Positions 36,001 to 49,526 of a stretch of 52,983 nt of DNA are shown here, piece after piece; positions within the stretch are counted from its first letter, which is position 1, and each line of letters begins with the position of its first letter. The notes beneath the pieces are model-generated. The model saw only the letters and a program-made list of their open reading frames with translations. It was not told where the DNA came from and searched no databases. The DNA is from Dipetalonema caudispina (taxonomy: Eukaryota; Nematoda; Chromadorea; Rhabditida; Onchocercidae): positions 1 through 52,983 of the forward strand of contig JABVXV010000389.1 of assembly GCA_013365325.1 (NCBI GenBank). Reading direction: 5' to 3'. Position numbers and translations under genes: made by a program.

Positions 36001-39000
36001 CCTTCTTCGAATGTAGATATTAAGAGAATTATTGAAAATTTAATTCTAACCAACAAAAAATTCTTAAAGCTATGGTGAATAGAATTTTTCACTTTTTTGC
36101 AAATGGAAGTAAAAATAAAATTGATACGGTTTGAAGATTCAATGAAATGCATACGGTAAGCAACAAGTGCTTATTTTATGATCTTATCGGTAAATTTTTT
36201 AAAAGCAATATGAAAAAAGGTGTTAGAAAGGATTTGGTGGGAGGAAAAATGTAGAATGGTGTAAAATGAAATTTCCCAAGACAGCAATCTTATCCCCAAA
36301 AGGATATGTAAATATGGAATTTAATGAAAACTCAAGTTGAAATAAATGAAAAAAAATTAAGCAATTGATACTTTGCTAATCAGTTATAAACAATTTGATC
36401 TAACTGACTTGAAATGTAAGAGATGATTGTTAGACGATATATAAGTGAGGCTAGATTAATTAGCTAGTAAAAATTTTACAAATTTCAACGAATAAACATT
36501 TAGTTCAATTTTTGGGATACACGGCAAATCTTAAAAATCATCTAAAAATATTGCATTTAATAATTTCCGGATAGCAATGCTATAAAAATCATAGTGAAGA
36601 TAGAGGAATTTCCAAATCTCGGATACCTATTAAATACTTGTTGTTGGGGACATAAAACATTTTTTTTGCAAATCCCATCAAAATTTTCATTTTCACTTCT
36701 TGATTTCAATTTCAATTTTGAATTTTCAAATCTTCAGCTAAGAAAGATATTTTAAGTATCAAATATATCATATACTGATATTAAAAACAATTGATTGATA
36801 TCTTATGAATGTACTAGGAAGAAAATGAAAATATCTGCAAGAGTTAAAATTTAGAAACATTTGAAACAAATTGTTTTAATTATCTAATCAGTGATGCATT
36901 TTCACTAATGTGATTAAACCATTAATGCATTTCAGAAGCAAATGCTCCAAGCAATTATCCTGCTAACGATCACTGCTTTTTTGACAAATGTAAAATTTTG
37001 GTGAAATTTTTGTAGGATTAGAATTTAACAATTAGTTTTTTTGTTGCAGTTTAAATTCCAAGTTATTTTTAAAAGGAAAACCAAATGCTGATCCGTTTTT
37101 TAAGTGATTCGATTTATTTTTCCAATAATAATACCACAATATTTTTATCATTGAATTTTTAAGTCAATTCATTTAAATATAACCTATTTAGAAGAACTAT
37201 GACTTCTTACATTGAGAATATTCATACTGCTTGAAATTAATTGAAATACTATCAAATTTTAGGGTAATTTTGCATAAAGATATCTTCAGCATTATTAAAT
37301 CCATTCAATGTATTGTTTGAATCTTTCAATGTTTTTTTTTTTTTTTTTCTTGGCGAAATTTCACCACCCCAATATCTTAACATTTTAGATACTCGATGAT
37401 TAGACAAAAAAATTTCATTAACTTAGCATAATATCTTATTCAATTGCATTGAAAAAAAATTTTTTTAAATGCATTCATTTTGAAAAAAGAGAACAAAAAA
37501 TTTCTATTATTTCAGGAAAATATTTTATTTCATCATGAAATTTTCAATTTTTTCCAAATGGCTACGATAAAGTTATTCATCAGTAATGAAATAATAATGT
37601 GTACGACCAGAATATTGCTTAAATTTTCATATACGTGGAAAAAAATTGCTGCTAAATTTGTTATTATATTTCTCGGGAAAATATTTGATTACGATAAACA
37701 TGCAAATATTTATGTGTGAAAGAAAAGTCAATCCAACGAAAACTTGAAAATTTTCAAAAAATTATTTTCAATTCATGTTCTTTTTTCTTTTTTTTTTTGT
37801 ATTTAATCAATAAAAAATGAAAAAGAGAAAAAAGGGAAAATCATTATATTTTTGCTCGTTTTATTAATATACATTTAGAAAAAAGAAAAAATCAAAGAAC
37901 GTTTGTTTCTAAAAAAAAGAAATTGTTTTATTACAGATTTTACAACGATCATTTAAAATGTTAAATGATGAAAAATGTTGCTGATTGTTGAAAACAATCA
38001 AAATGTCTTTTGCACCTTAGAAATGTGACACATTTCATGTAATACATACGGTAGTCAACAAACATTCTTTGATTTCATCTGACGGAAGGGATGGGCTTGA
38101 AAAAGTTGAATTGAAAGGGAGGATCTTCATTCCGGTCATTTCGTTTGATATGAAGCATTCAACTTTTCAGTTCAGTATTAACCGGTGACGAAAATTAAAA
38201 GTATACCCTTCCTTATCATTTCAAAGTTAATAGCTTTTCGAGTCTATGCAACTTTAAGATTTGATCTTTTCCTACTAATTTTCGTTTGTAGCATTGTTTT
38301 TCCAAATTGTTAATAACAATGCATTGAAGTTAATAAGAATTTTTCCTTGGAAATTTCCGAAATTTGGCCAAGTTAATAAGCATAAAGAAGCATTGTCGGA
38401 AAAATTAACAATCGTTATCAATTTTCATTATTTTGGTTGGAAATAGATTTTTGATTAAATAATAAATTGATAGCGTTATCCATTTGCTTTAAACTTTGTA
38501 GGCAGCAATGATTTAGCTTTGAAAAAGTTTTGCTTAAATTTCGAATTTGTATTTTATCCAAATTTCCAATATCCATGTTCTTATCAGAAACTAAATTTTT
38601 CCATGAGAAAAAATCATTTTTGATTATATTTTATCCCTCAAATCCCCATCATTTAATTGCGTTGTTGAAATGAAATAATTTCCACCAATTATTACATTCC
38701 TTCAACCGAATTTATTAATCTCTAAAATGTAAAATCGTTTATTTTTCGCCCAAGAGTTTTATTTTCTGATGAAATGCCATTTCAATTACTTGACGAAAAA
38801 AATTTCGTATTACTTCTAACAAAATTTAAGAATTTTTGTTATTAAATTTTCGGAAAACTTTCATCCAACCGATATACCCTTGCATAAATACTTTAGTTTT
38901 ATTTCCTTTGGATAAATAAATGATTCGATTGTTGTTTTGAACTTTAAATTGTATCTCAATAGTTTTTTCTATTTGAAAAAATGGAAAGAATGTATGTTTA

Positions 39001-39742
39001 TTTGGTATGTTCGGAATTTTCAATCTATAATTTCTAGAAATTCCAACTGATGAATAATATTTCAAATTATCTGTTACTGTTAAGTCTTCTATAATTATTT
39101 CTGTAATTTATTGCCTGTGTTACTATTATTATCAATAATTATTTGAAATTCTTAGCATTAGCTATGATAGACCAATAATTTGAAGCAAGCAGTGTAATTC
39201 TAATTGTGGTACTTGTTGAGTTATTTGATTTTATTTTAAAAGTTTCAAAATTATTTCTTCATAATCCTATGGGAAATTTCTATTAAACTCACAATTAAAC
39301 AGCTATTGAACAAGTTGAATTAATTAATTAAGACTTTATGAATGATTGACATATATAATTCTTTAGCATATGCCAATTATGAATTTGTAGCATTCATCGA
39401 AGCTTTAATATTTCGCATTATAGATTTGTTGATTAGGCAAAATAGTTTATTTCGATAAGAAAACTTTTCCTAAGATTTTCAATTTGTTTTTTTTCTTTCA
39501 TTTTCGTGACGCAACACTACTGATTCTATTTATATTTGTGTTTCGAGAAATATTCGGTCGAATTTAGCATATAAATGAATGTTCAAATAGTTTCAATTAG
39601 CACTCGACCTTATTTGGGCAACTTTCCAAAACTGGACAAATTTTACTGTCTAAGTTTCTAATTTCTGTTTTTAATTTTTCACTCTAAATTGTCAATTTTT
39701 ATATGCGACATATCAGTGAAAGGTGTGAATGTACTAGGAAGT

Positions 39743-42700
39743 ATGGAAAACAACGATAAGCAGCTACCATCATGTAGTATTTGTTTGGGCTCTTCGGATT
39801 CACAATATATCGTAAGTTAGTGTTACATTAATTCAATTAATTTAATATATTAAATTTTCTTTAAAAATTTGAAAACTCATATCATGCAGTCAATTTCTTA
39901 TTTTTGTTTCTATTAAATTCTTCTACTCTTACATAAATCACATTCTATTACTTTTTTGTTCATACCAGCTTTTAAATTTTTTGTTAATTTTTCTTCAACG
40001 AGAAATTTCAAATTAAAGTGTAAGTAAGCAAATGATTAGCTAAATACTAATACATGGGACTAAATTGGAAGTATTGGTTTTTGAAATTTCTCGAATTTAA
40101 AATAGTGAAGAGAAAAAAAACGAAGCAGAAGTGAGTGGGAAATTTCAGAAATACAATTTGGTGGTATCAGGTGTAATATTACCGATCATCGGTTTAATTG
40201 GAATTATCGGAAATTTCCTAGTAATGGCTGTTTATGGAAATATCGAACAACGAAGCCATTCAACAAATATTTATTTGGCTGCTTTAGCATTAAGTGACTT
40301 TTGTATGATATGGACAGCAATTATTCTATACGGTTTAGAAGCTTGGAGGCATCATGGTCCATCAGGTATTAATTTCAGGCTCATAAATGTAATGAGTACA
40401 ATAATTTCAAGAGATTTTCTTAGATAACAATTGATACATCAAACAATCTGGACACAATTTTAGACACTGTAAATCATAGGATTGTTTTAATATATCAATT
40501 AATTCATATTTTTTATTACATTAAATAAACTTTAAGTATGAAAATTTCATTAATTTCATCTATAAATTTCCCTCAAGTTATCGCCATTTTTCTTTTCAGC
40601 ATTGTTTTGTTATGAAAACTTTAAATTAGTTGCTGAAATTTTGGATTCGAAGTTGAAATTGAAATTCGAAATAGAAAGGTAAAAATAACAGCATTACTAT
40701 TGCAGTTCTGGCAACTGTTTATGGTAGAAGTGCAGAATTTGTTTTTCCAATCAGTACTATCCTACAAACTACTTCCGTTTATTTTTGTGTTGCTGCAGCT
40801 GCTGATTTCTTTGTTCGAATTGTTTTGTCAGCAAAAATCAAAGATAAAATCTGTACGCCAAGGTATAACTTAGAGCATATCAAATTCAATGAATTATCAA
40901 AATTCACTGGCATGTTAAAGAGAAAATTACAAAAAAGAAATTTAAATTGCATTAAACTAAATATTGTTTTGCTTCAGATAAAATTTGTTCCTCCCTTTTT
41001 GTTTATTTATTTATTTCTTTTAATCCTTTATAATATCAACTTCTTTTAGCGTATTTGAATTAAAGATTTCTTGCACAATCGATGAAAGTTTTCGAAGTTA
41101 ACTTAAATTGGAAGTTAGCTTGAAATTTTGGAATTAAAAATTTTTTTTTACTGAAGTATGATACAAAGAAGAAAAAACTTAATGATTTTCATTTTTTCCA
41201 CCTTTTTTCTTTTATTTTAAATTATAAATAAAAGATAAATTAGCTACCACTAATCACTTATTACACTATCCAAAATAAATGAAAAATTAAGGTTCATAAT
41301 ACAAGGAAAGTAAAAGTGATAGGTCAGTGGCTAAATGCGATGCTAACGATTGATAAATCGGACGCAAAAGCATGTTGATAACAATCATATACGATAATTT
41401 ATTATCTGGAATCCAGAAACCGTATACGATTCCAATTCATCAGTCATTGATTTTCAAGAAAGAACAATTTTGATATTTTTGTTTTTCCTCAAAGCTATCA
41501 TTCATGCTGATTTTTAGAGAGGAAGCAATTTTGATACCAGAGGCTATTATTCATGAGCCTTGAAAGCACTGAAATAGCTTTAAATTGAATTTTCACAAAA
41601 ATTGTATTATTTAAATTGTATTTATTATGTTGTCTTCTAATCTCTTTTCTTTTTCTTTCCATTTCCCCTTTCTTTACCCCTTTTTTTTCTTAATTTGGCA
41701 ATTTATGGAAAAAATAAAATTCCCTCATATAGTAGTTTTTCTTGATAAAAACAATAAAGAAAAATTGAGAAAGTTTTGTTCAAATGTCTTCATCCTAAGT
41801 TATTTTCAGCAATAAGCCATTTTCTTTTTTTATGGAACAAATTAAATTTATTTCACAACATGTCCTGTTTTTCTCGTTTTTCCTTGCTAAATTTCTTCTT
41901 GAAATTTGAATTCCCAAAATTTGGAAATTTTTTTGTCCCCTTTAGATTTTTAAAATTTTTAAATCTAAATATGAGTCGCTCTCTTAAAAATTTTCCCAAG
42001 TAAGTTCTTCCGCAAATTGTAAAATTCGGAAAAAAAGTCAGAACTTTGCTCTCCAAGTTAGAACTTTTAAAAATTGTAGACTTTTTTGAAAAAAAATTTA
42101 ATTTTTAAAATGTCATACTTCTTGAGAAAACAATAAATGAGGGAGGAAACAAGCAAAATATTTGCTTATATTTATTTGTTTATTCAATTACTATCAATCG
42201 ATCAATTGACTTAAGAAAAAACTGATAAAAGTGAAGAAATGCAAAATATAGCACGACATATTCACAGCTGCTCCATCTCAAGTGAAAAGATATTATCATT
42301 TGTTAGATGAACCATAAATAAGCAGTTTAAATTATTTCAAATATTTGATAAGAATTTGGAGTGAAAATTAGAGGAAGTAGTTAAAAGTTCGATGACATTT
42401 AAATTAATGTTTAAAAAAGTCAAAAAATAATCAATGCTAATCAGTTATTCAATAATGTTATTAATATCATTGCAATATACATTTCATTAACTTATGAAAG
42501 TGCAGAAAATTGTAAGAACCAATAAAAGATGAAATTGATCGATATTATTATTCTTTACAATTAATTACATTGTTGCTAATTGTGATGAAAACGATATTTA
42601 GGTGAATTTTTCAGATTCGCTCGATTGTCTGTACTATCAATTGCAATAATATCATTAGCATATAATGTGCCACATTTTTTTGAATTAACAACTATTGATT

Positions 42701-44170
42701 GTATTGATGAAGTACGAAATAATACATTATCAGTACAAGTTTGTCCTACTGGTATGATGTTTATATTTACCACTTAATTTTCAAATATTATAATAATTAT
42801 TGGTCATGTAAATTATAAACAAAAGCAGAAAAAAATATACATAAATATTTTAAAATTTTTTGCCTCTTAATTTCAAAAATACGTCACTTTAAGAAATTAT
42901 ATCTGTTGATTTCAATTTCAATTTATAATCATTAAATAATTACAATCTTTCAATAAAAAAATTACAAACTTCATGAAACTAAATTTTTTAAAGCTCTTAA
43001 AAACAAATTTTTGAATATTTTAAGCATTTCTTTTACTTTTATTTCCATTAATAATTACTTTTGAGAACTTCGAAATAATGCATCGTATTATCAATTATAT
43101 TATACCTATATGTATACAATATTCATGGCCGTTGGACCACTTCTACTTATTGTTATCCTTAATGTATTAGTTGTTCGAGCTGTACTCAAAAATGGCACTT
43201 CTGGTAAACAATTTTAAAATTTCAAAACTTCGGCAATTTTTCTGTCTTTTGTTACTTTTAAATACATTTTCATTTAGGCATTTAGGCAGCTTGCTATAAC
43301 AACAATTCTTAAAATACGAAAATTTATCAATACGAAACGAGAAAGTTAAGAATAATTCTTGAAGAAAAAGTAAAGATGCAAATTATATTTTGGTAACAAA
43401 TAACATTTCATCTTCTATTTCCGATAAATAAATTTATGTCTAAAGAAATTTCTACATTAATAAGTTTAATTGATTACTTATTGTTTATGATTTAACAAAA
43501 GAATTAGAAAGAAATCAATGCAATAACTCTTTTCCAGATGATTCCGATACTATTAGTCTTATACTGGTCGTCTTCATGTTTATCTTTTGTAATTCAGCCG
43601 CTCTTTTGGTCAATTTTATTGAAATGGTTTTTGCCGAAAAGGTATAAATCTACTCAATCGTACCTTTAAAAAGAAATGTATTGATCGAAAAAGTAAAAAT
43701 TAGTCAACAATTCAATAATTTTATCGATTAAGTATATTAAGTAATACTAAAGTCTATTAAGTAATACTATATAGAAGGGACTTGAAAATCCAATCAGTAA
43801 TTTAATTCTCAAATATCATATTATTGTCATGCGAATGAAATGACAAGAAGAAAAAATCCTTGTGATCATTTTCTGTTAAAATTTTTTTCAAATAAATTAC
43901 AACAAAAAAAATTGATCATTTTTTAATTTTTTTCTTTCTTTACAAAAGTATCTTAAAAAACAAGAAAAAATATGGGAAAAATCTTTGCAGGTTTATCATC
44001 TATTGGTATATTTGGTTGATATGTCCAATCTACTGGTAGTTATCAATTGTACCGGAAATTTCTTCTGTTATCTATTCTTTGGTGCAAGCTTCAGACGTAC
44101 ACTTCGAAAAATTCTAATTAGACGATCTAATCAATTCTATTTGGACTCCTTTATCGGCTATCACCAATAA
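39743..44170 (+). CDS. Rhodopsin-like GPCR, FMRFamide/neuropeptide-receptor type
   Basis: Seven-helix receptor, 333 aa, exons 39743-39811, 40149-40365, 40706-40862, 42615-42751, 43066-43203, 43538-43641 and 43991-44170; all phases fit. TM1 about residues 28-52 with GN (Asn45). TM2 LAALALSDFCMIW (Asp73). TM3 ends AAAADFFVRI. TM4 SVLSIAIISLAYNVPHFFE. An N-glycosylation site (NNAS) precedes TM5 (IFMAVGPLLLIVILN). TM6 LILVVFMFIFCNSAALLVNF. TM7 ends NCTGNFFCYLFF, followed by the basic helix 8 FRRTLRKILIRR. The spacing and the PHFFE and NxxxNFxxY-like motifs resemble nematode FMRFamide-peptide receptors (frpr group), but ligand and ortholog are unknown. The DRY motif is DFF (residues 129-131), and the usual extracellular cysteine of TM3 is absent. 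The ATG at 39743 is the first in frame with the exon 1 donor GTAAGT. Intron 3 is about 1.75 kb. Confidence 0.88.
41461..41555. repeat. Imperfect direct repeat in GPCR intron 3
   Basis: The segment near 41464-41505 (CAATTTTGATA ... GCTATCATTCATG) recurs at about 41525-41555 (CAATTTTGATA ... GCTATTATTCATG) with a shorter middle part. Probably an old local duplication. Confidence 0.6.
43735..43769. repeat. 15-bp direct repeat in GPCR intron 6
   Basis: TATTAAGTAATACTA at 43735-43749 and 43755-43769, period 20 nt, no mismatch. Confidence 0.85.
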
Positions 44171-44297
44171 TTACATTCTAAAGAATCATCATCAACTTCA
44201 GGCTTAATAGCTAATCGAGAAAAAGAAAGAAAGAAAGAAAGGAGGAAAGATGAAGAAAAAGAAGAATGATAAAAAAGTTCATTGTTTATCTTCAATA

Positions 44298-44356
44298 TCA
44301 TTTCATTTTATTTCATTTCATTTCACTTCATTTCATTTAATTTCATTTTATTCCAC
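44298..44356. repeat. (ATTTC)n pentanucleotide repeat
   Basis: About eleven units of TTTCA/TTTTA/TTTAA, located 130 nt after the GPCR stop codon and so probably in its 3' UTR. It creates a long serine/phenylalanine-rich open frame that should not be taken as a gene. Confidence 0.9.
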
Positions 44357-44623
44357 TTCTCTTTTGTATCATCCATTCATTCCATTTGATTCGTCTCTTT
44401 TTTCTTCTTTTCCTCTTTTAATTCTGTTCTTTTTTAGCTTTATTTTCATTTCTCTCCCTCTTACTATTTTTTTAAAATTTAATTACCAGTCAATTCTCAT
44501 ATCCAACTTCATGTTCTTTTCAAATCGAAAAGATTTTCGTTTCCTTTTTTTTTGTCTAGAACTCAAATTTCTTGCAAATTTTTCACTGATTACTTCACAA
44601 ACTAAATGTATTTACTATAAGAA

Positions 44624-44629
44624 AATAAA
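44624..44629 (+). promoter_or_regulatory. Possible polyadenylation signal of the GPCR gene
   Basis: AATAAA in an A-rich stretch about 450 nt after the stop codon. It is the first good match downstream, but the composition makes chance matches likely. Confidence 0.35.
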
Positions 44630-47600
44630 ATAAAAGAAAAAAGGGGAAATTTTATGAATTATAGAACTAAATTTCAACAGTTTAAATCTACAACAAGAAG
44701 ATCGTACTTAAATTTACTCATTATAATATAGCAAGAACACTGATTACTATTAAGAGTTGAATTTCCCTAAAATAGTTTAAAGATATCCATGTAATATTAT
44801 TTATTTCAGTTAGACTATCAGCAAGTCTAGCAGATTAACTAGTAAAGTGTTCGGTTAATAATTATCCTTGAAAGTTTTCTTGAAAAATCTTTCGTCGTTA
44901 CTCTATCATATATATTCGATGTAACTATTGCAACACGATATGATTAATTTCCAGGTCGGATTTCCGAAAACGAATCTTGATATAACTGATTAAACATTAA
45001 TTTTTTATTCCGGATACAATAAAATGTCTGTCAAATTAATAAAAATTTAAAAACTGTAAAGAAAATTTAACTTCAAAACTTCAAATTTACAATCTTACAG
45101 ACAAAATATGATTGTATTCAGTTTATGGCACATATTTTACATTTAATATATTTAAGAACATAACGAAAATAAAATAACCTTGAAAAGATAAGCATTCGCA
45201 TAATTACGAAAATTTTTAAAATCAACCGGAAAGAAATGCAACCCAATTTCTTTCTTTTTTTTTCTCATTAATCGTTAATTATTATCTCTATCCATTTGTT
45301 GTACTTTATTTCATTCAGGATTGTATTTAGCAATTCTTCTCATCTTTTGATAAATGAAACATAACGTAAGACGATAATATTTGCAATTTAATAAATCATA
45401 ATTTCTTTTTCTTCGAAAAAAAGAATATCAAAATATTTTCAACAAAAAATTTGCATTTTTTAGATCCAATTTTCATTGAAGGATAATAAATTTTTTATTC
45501 TTTTTTTTTTGACATGAAGAAAGAAAACTAAAAAAGCACTGTTGTATGAATTCATTTAAAATGCATTTTCCGAACATTTAGATTTTGATTAGATTTTTTT
45601 CTTCACACTCTCTAATGCTAGCAAAATCTCCCCGAATATCCTTGTTTTTTTCCAACTTCTTAAATTTATTGCCTGAAACTTTGTACTCAAATTGTTTTTT
45701 TTTTTTTTTTTTGAATCATTCGTTGAATTTCAATTTTGTTGCAAGATTGTTAAATAATTGTCAAAAAAGATTTTTTCGGCTGAATATTTGTTAAAGTTTG
45801 AAAAGAAAAATTTTTCCCCTTAATTTTTCTTTTGCCTAATTGAAGAGCATTTTTCACACTTCATTTATTTTTAGCTGTTCATATAAATTGAAGTAATATA
45901 AAAAATGATTGTTCGTGACAATAAATACATGCAAAAATTTGTGATTCTTATTTTCGAAGAAGTTTCAGGAAAATTTTTGCTATAAAAAAATATTTTTTAA
46001 TTGAATAATTAATGGAATATTTTCCAATCTTTCAGAAAATTATTGATTATTTAAAGAGTACTGTAATTGGTAATAATCCCTTTTCCAATACTATTCCTTT
46101 TTTTCAGTCAGTTAGACTTCGAAATTTTTTGAAAATTTAAAAACCAAACTGTGCCATTACATTGTTCGAAGTGTCCAATCATCTAACAGCAATCAACGGA
46201 TGCAAGCAGCGAATATCGAGTTTTAGGCTTAATCATATACCGGAAATAATTATATTATGTTCGAAGTTCAATGAGTTAACGATGATTCATTCCGGTTCTG
46301 TTAAGCAATTCCGTTACTTAATTCTTTGGTTATTTCTATTGATCTCTGTCTCATAAACATATATTGTATTTCGAATGGTTAATGATTTTATTTCAGTTTT
46401 TCGAATAATCGCTTAGTTTTATTTAAATTTTAATTCTTATTCAAGAAATTGCTTGCCGTGAAATTTTTTTTTGGGTAGCTTTTCTCTTCATTTTTTAAGC
46501 CGTGCCTAAAAATAATTTTACTTTCTGTATAAATGCATACATATACGAATGAAAATCAAATGATTTTCGATCTCTTTTTGCTTTTGTCAGCCAAGTTTTG
46601 CATTTATTCGAAATGTAAATTAAATATTTTTCGAACAGTATCAAAAATTTACTCAAATTTGGGCTTTGTATTTGTAAAGAGATTTGTTAAGATGAGCAAA
46701 AGTTAGACTAAATATTTCGGTATTTTATAGTCTGTAGAAATAGAATGGAATTCAGGTAATTAAATCAGCCGTAATAAGTTTGCTTAAATCCACTGATAAG
46801 GCCAAATAATAGCCATGATAAAGTGAAAAAGTTTTGTTTTTTTAGAAAATTTAATTGTCATTCAAAACATTCTGCAAAGTTACTTATCAGTAATTCCTTT
46901 CATAGCCATCATCTTACATGGGAAATTGATTGAAAAATTACTGTAATCGGTACTTGATTGATAATTGATAAGTTGCTTCTGAATGCAATATACTTGGATA
47001 ATTTCAAAACATATAGGGTCGATTATGAAGCTAATTATGATAATTATGGTATCGAGCATGATAAGAATTAGTGATTTTGATGGAATAAGAATATATGGAC
47101 AAAATTGTTGGATTTCATAAAAGCAACTTATAATTAATCTATAAATAATATAATTTAAATAGTGTAATTGATTAAATTATATGTCAACACATTAACCAAT
47201 ACTTTTGCTTAATTACATTTTCGTTGAACAATACCAAATTAACAAGCAAATAAAAATGATCAATGAGAGTAAACTTTCAATCATTTATTACGTGTTTAAT
47301 TGAAAATTTCATCGACTAAATCGAAGTATCAAAACTTGAAACTTTTTTTAATGTTATAATTACTCTCAACAAAGAGTTTGGTGATTCGTAGAACAGAAAA
47401 ACTAATATTAAATAACTAAAATTGAATCAAATCTCTTATCAACACAAATGATGATAGAAGTATCTCATGACGAAAAAAGTGTAGCGGAAAATAATATTTT
47501 ATAGACATGTTAAGGGCAAAAATTTACGTGGAAAGTTATCGTAAAGTTATCAATGAGAAAGAAAAAACTGTTTTAGTTAAAATTCCAATTTTTCTCTTTA

Positions 47601-48081
47601 ATAAATGATACTGTTAATCAGTGATAGATATGTGCAGCAATAAGATATGCACGAAGGAAAAAGCTAATCTATCAATTTTTCAGTACTTTCTTATTTTCTT
47701 TCAAATTTTGTAAAATTACATGGCATGCAAAATTTTGACAAGAACATTAGTCATAAATTATTTGTAACATACTCTTAAATTTCAACTGATTCTTTTGGAT
47801 CTATTTTTGAAATAATCATTGTCTTTTTAAAGTCGCATACTTTTTTCATCCGTCACATCTCAGAATTAAACAATAATTCACACTAATGTTTTTCATATTA
47901 TGTGAAATATCGATCTATTATAATTTCAATTCAAATTTCGACTCGTGATAATGAAACAAAGCAAGCTACGCATATTTTGGAGTTCAAATTTCTTACATCA
48001 CTGATGCAAAATTCCGGAAATGTTTTAGAATAGTTCGATAAAATCAGTGTATTGGTATATTATTTATTAATAATTACAACT

Positions 48082-48213
48082 TACAATTTAATATTGTTAA
48101 ATGCCAAAATATATTCACCTTAATACAATCTTTTTTCAAAAAATTTAAAATATTTTTGGAAAAAGATTGCATTAAGGTGAATATATTTTGGCATTTAACA
48201 ATATTAAATTGTA
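48082..48213. repeat. Long near-perfect hairpin, 61-bp arms
   Basis: Arms 48082-48142 and 48153-48213 are reverse complements over 61 nt with two mismatches (one A/C, one T/G), around a 10-nt AT-only loop. Not part of any gene model. A transcript of either strand would fold into one long double-stranded stem, longer than a normal pre-miRNA. Confidence 0.95.
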
Positions 48214-49356
48214 CTATAAAATGAAATTGGTAATATTCTAATTTTGAAAAGAAAAAAAAGAGGGAGGAAATAACTCGACAAAAATTTAATTGATACATAA
48301 GATTCAGTTTGTTGCAATAAATCAAAATTAACAAAATTTTGATTTCTTCATTTCATTTTTTATTTCGAAGAAGTATTTCAGCAATAGTTGACTAACTTCT
48401 AATTAAAATTTCACTTCCATTAGAAATATCAAATATTGGTTGTTAAATTGCATCACATCTCATTAATGCACATTTCAATATTTGTTTCTTGAAAAAATTA
48501 GAAACAAAAATTTTCCAATTCGAATTTATTAAATTGCTCTTTCACGTTTTTTTTTTTCTTATCCCTTATTTCTCATACTAAATGAAACGAAAATGATAAA
48601 TATTCTCGCTTTACATTTTTCAGTAACAAAATCAATAATTGCATACTTATTTATTCATCTACTCAGTTCTTCATTTTTCTTCTTCAATCAGTAAAATGTA
48701 TAATTTATTATTTTTTCTTTTTCATATTATTTTTCGCTTTCTTTTTATTTTAAACTAAATAAATATTTTCGAACTTTTTTTCTTCGTTCGCTCGTTTTCC
48801 TTTCTTTTTTGAAATAATAAAAGCAAAAGGGAGAGGGAAAAAAAATTGAAAACGAAGAAGAAACTGTAAAATGTATTTTCAATTTATTTTCCAACTAAAT
48901 ATTATAGGTAATAATTATTTCAGCTCTTTTTTTTTCGCTTTTTTTTTCTTTTCCTTCATTTTATCACAAATGAGCAATATTTCCGCATTTGAATTATTAA
49001 AAATTATTAAAAAGGTTTTTCGTTTTTCTTTAAAATTGATCAATATTCTCATCTATTTGGCCTTCTTTCCTCATTCCATCTTCTCTTAAGCCGAATATTC
49101 TCAGAAATTTGATAGTTTGAAATTGTAAACTTAACTTTTCACGTCACAAACAGAACGAATATAATCCATCAGTTTTCGCAATCAATAACTGATGCCACTC
49201 TTCTATTAGCATTAAAATCTGAAGTGTAAATTCATAACAACACAGAGAGAAAAGTTAAGATTGGATAACAATTACAAAAGAGAAAGAATAGAAGAAAATA
49301 AGAAGGGGAACAGAAAGAAAGAAAAGTGAAAAAAAAAAAAAACTTAATCCTTGATC

Positions 49357-49361
<5 letters not shown>

Positions 49362-49392
<31 letters not shown>
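49362..49392. repeat. (CA)n microsatellite
   Basis: About 15 uninterrupted AC units followed by a CAGA/CACA-rich tail to about 49421. Confidence 0.98.
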
Positions 49393-49396
<4 letters not shown>

Positions 49397-49526
49397 CAGA
49401 CACAGACAGACATACACACACCCCTATACCTTTCACTTAAAATAAAATATTACTGCTTGCCTATATCTTTCTGTCCGCATCTTTGGATGTTTATATCAGT
49501 TCATTTGTTAACACCTCTGATGATTA

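Larger units (their letters stand above)
26231..39742. other. 13.5-kb region without a recognisable gene
   Basis: Very AT-rich, with many poly-A/T runs and degenerate trinucleotide tracts. Only short open frames were found (for example 27305-27514, 35640-35864 and 38826-39065); none showed domain motifs or coherent splice sites. No tRNA, rRNA or transposon signature was seen on either strand. It may hold the distal promoter and 5' UTR of the GPCR gene, long non-coding RNA or lineage-specific genes that cannot be recognised by eye. Confidence 0.5.

Noticed and set aside
40588..40679. Exon-like block between GPCR exons 2 and 3 (TTTTCAG acceptor, GTAAAA donor, open frame)
   Set aside because: Its end phase does not match exon 3 in the transmembrane frame, and exon 2 joins exon 3 directly in a phase that gives the expected TM2-TM3 loop.
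41627..42056. Overlapping phenylalanine-rich open frames on both strands
   Set aside because: They result from TTT/AAA-rich intron sequence of the GPCR gene and have no family signature.
44250..44633. 127-codon open frame after the GPCR
   Set aside because: Generated by the (ATTTC)n repeat and T-rich 3' UTR; Ser/Phe/His low-complexity only.
46162..46356. 64-codon open frame in a slightly GC-richer patch
   Set aside because: No known motif, no start context or splice partners; left as non-coding.
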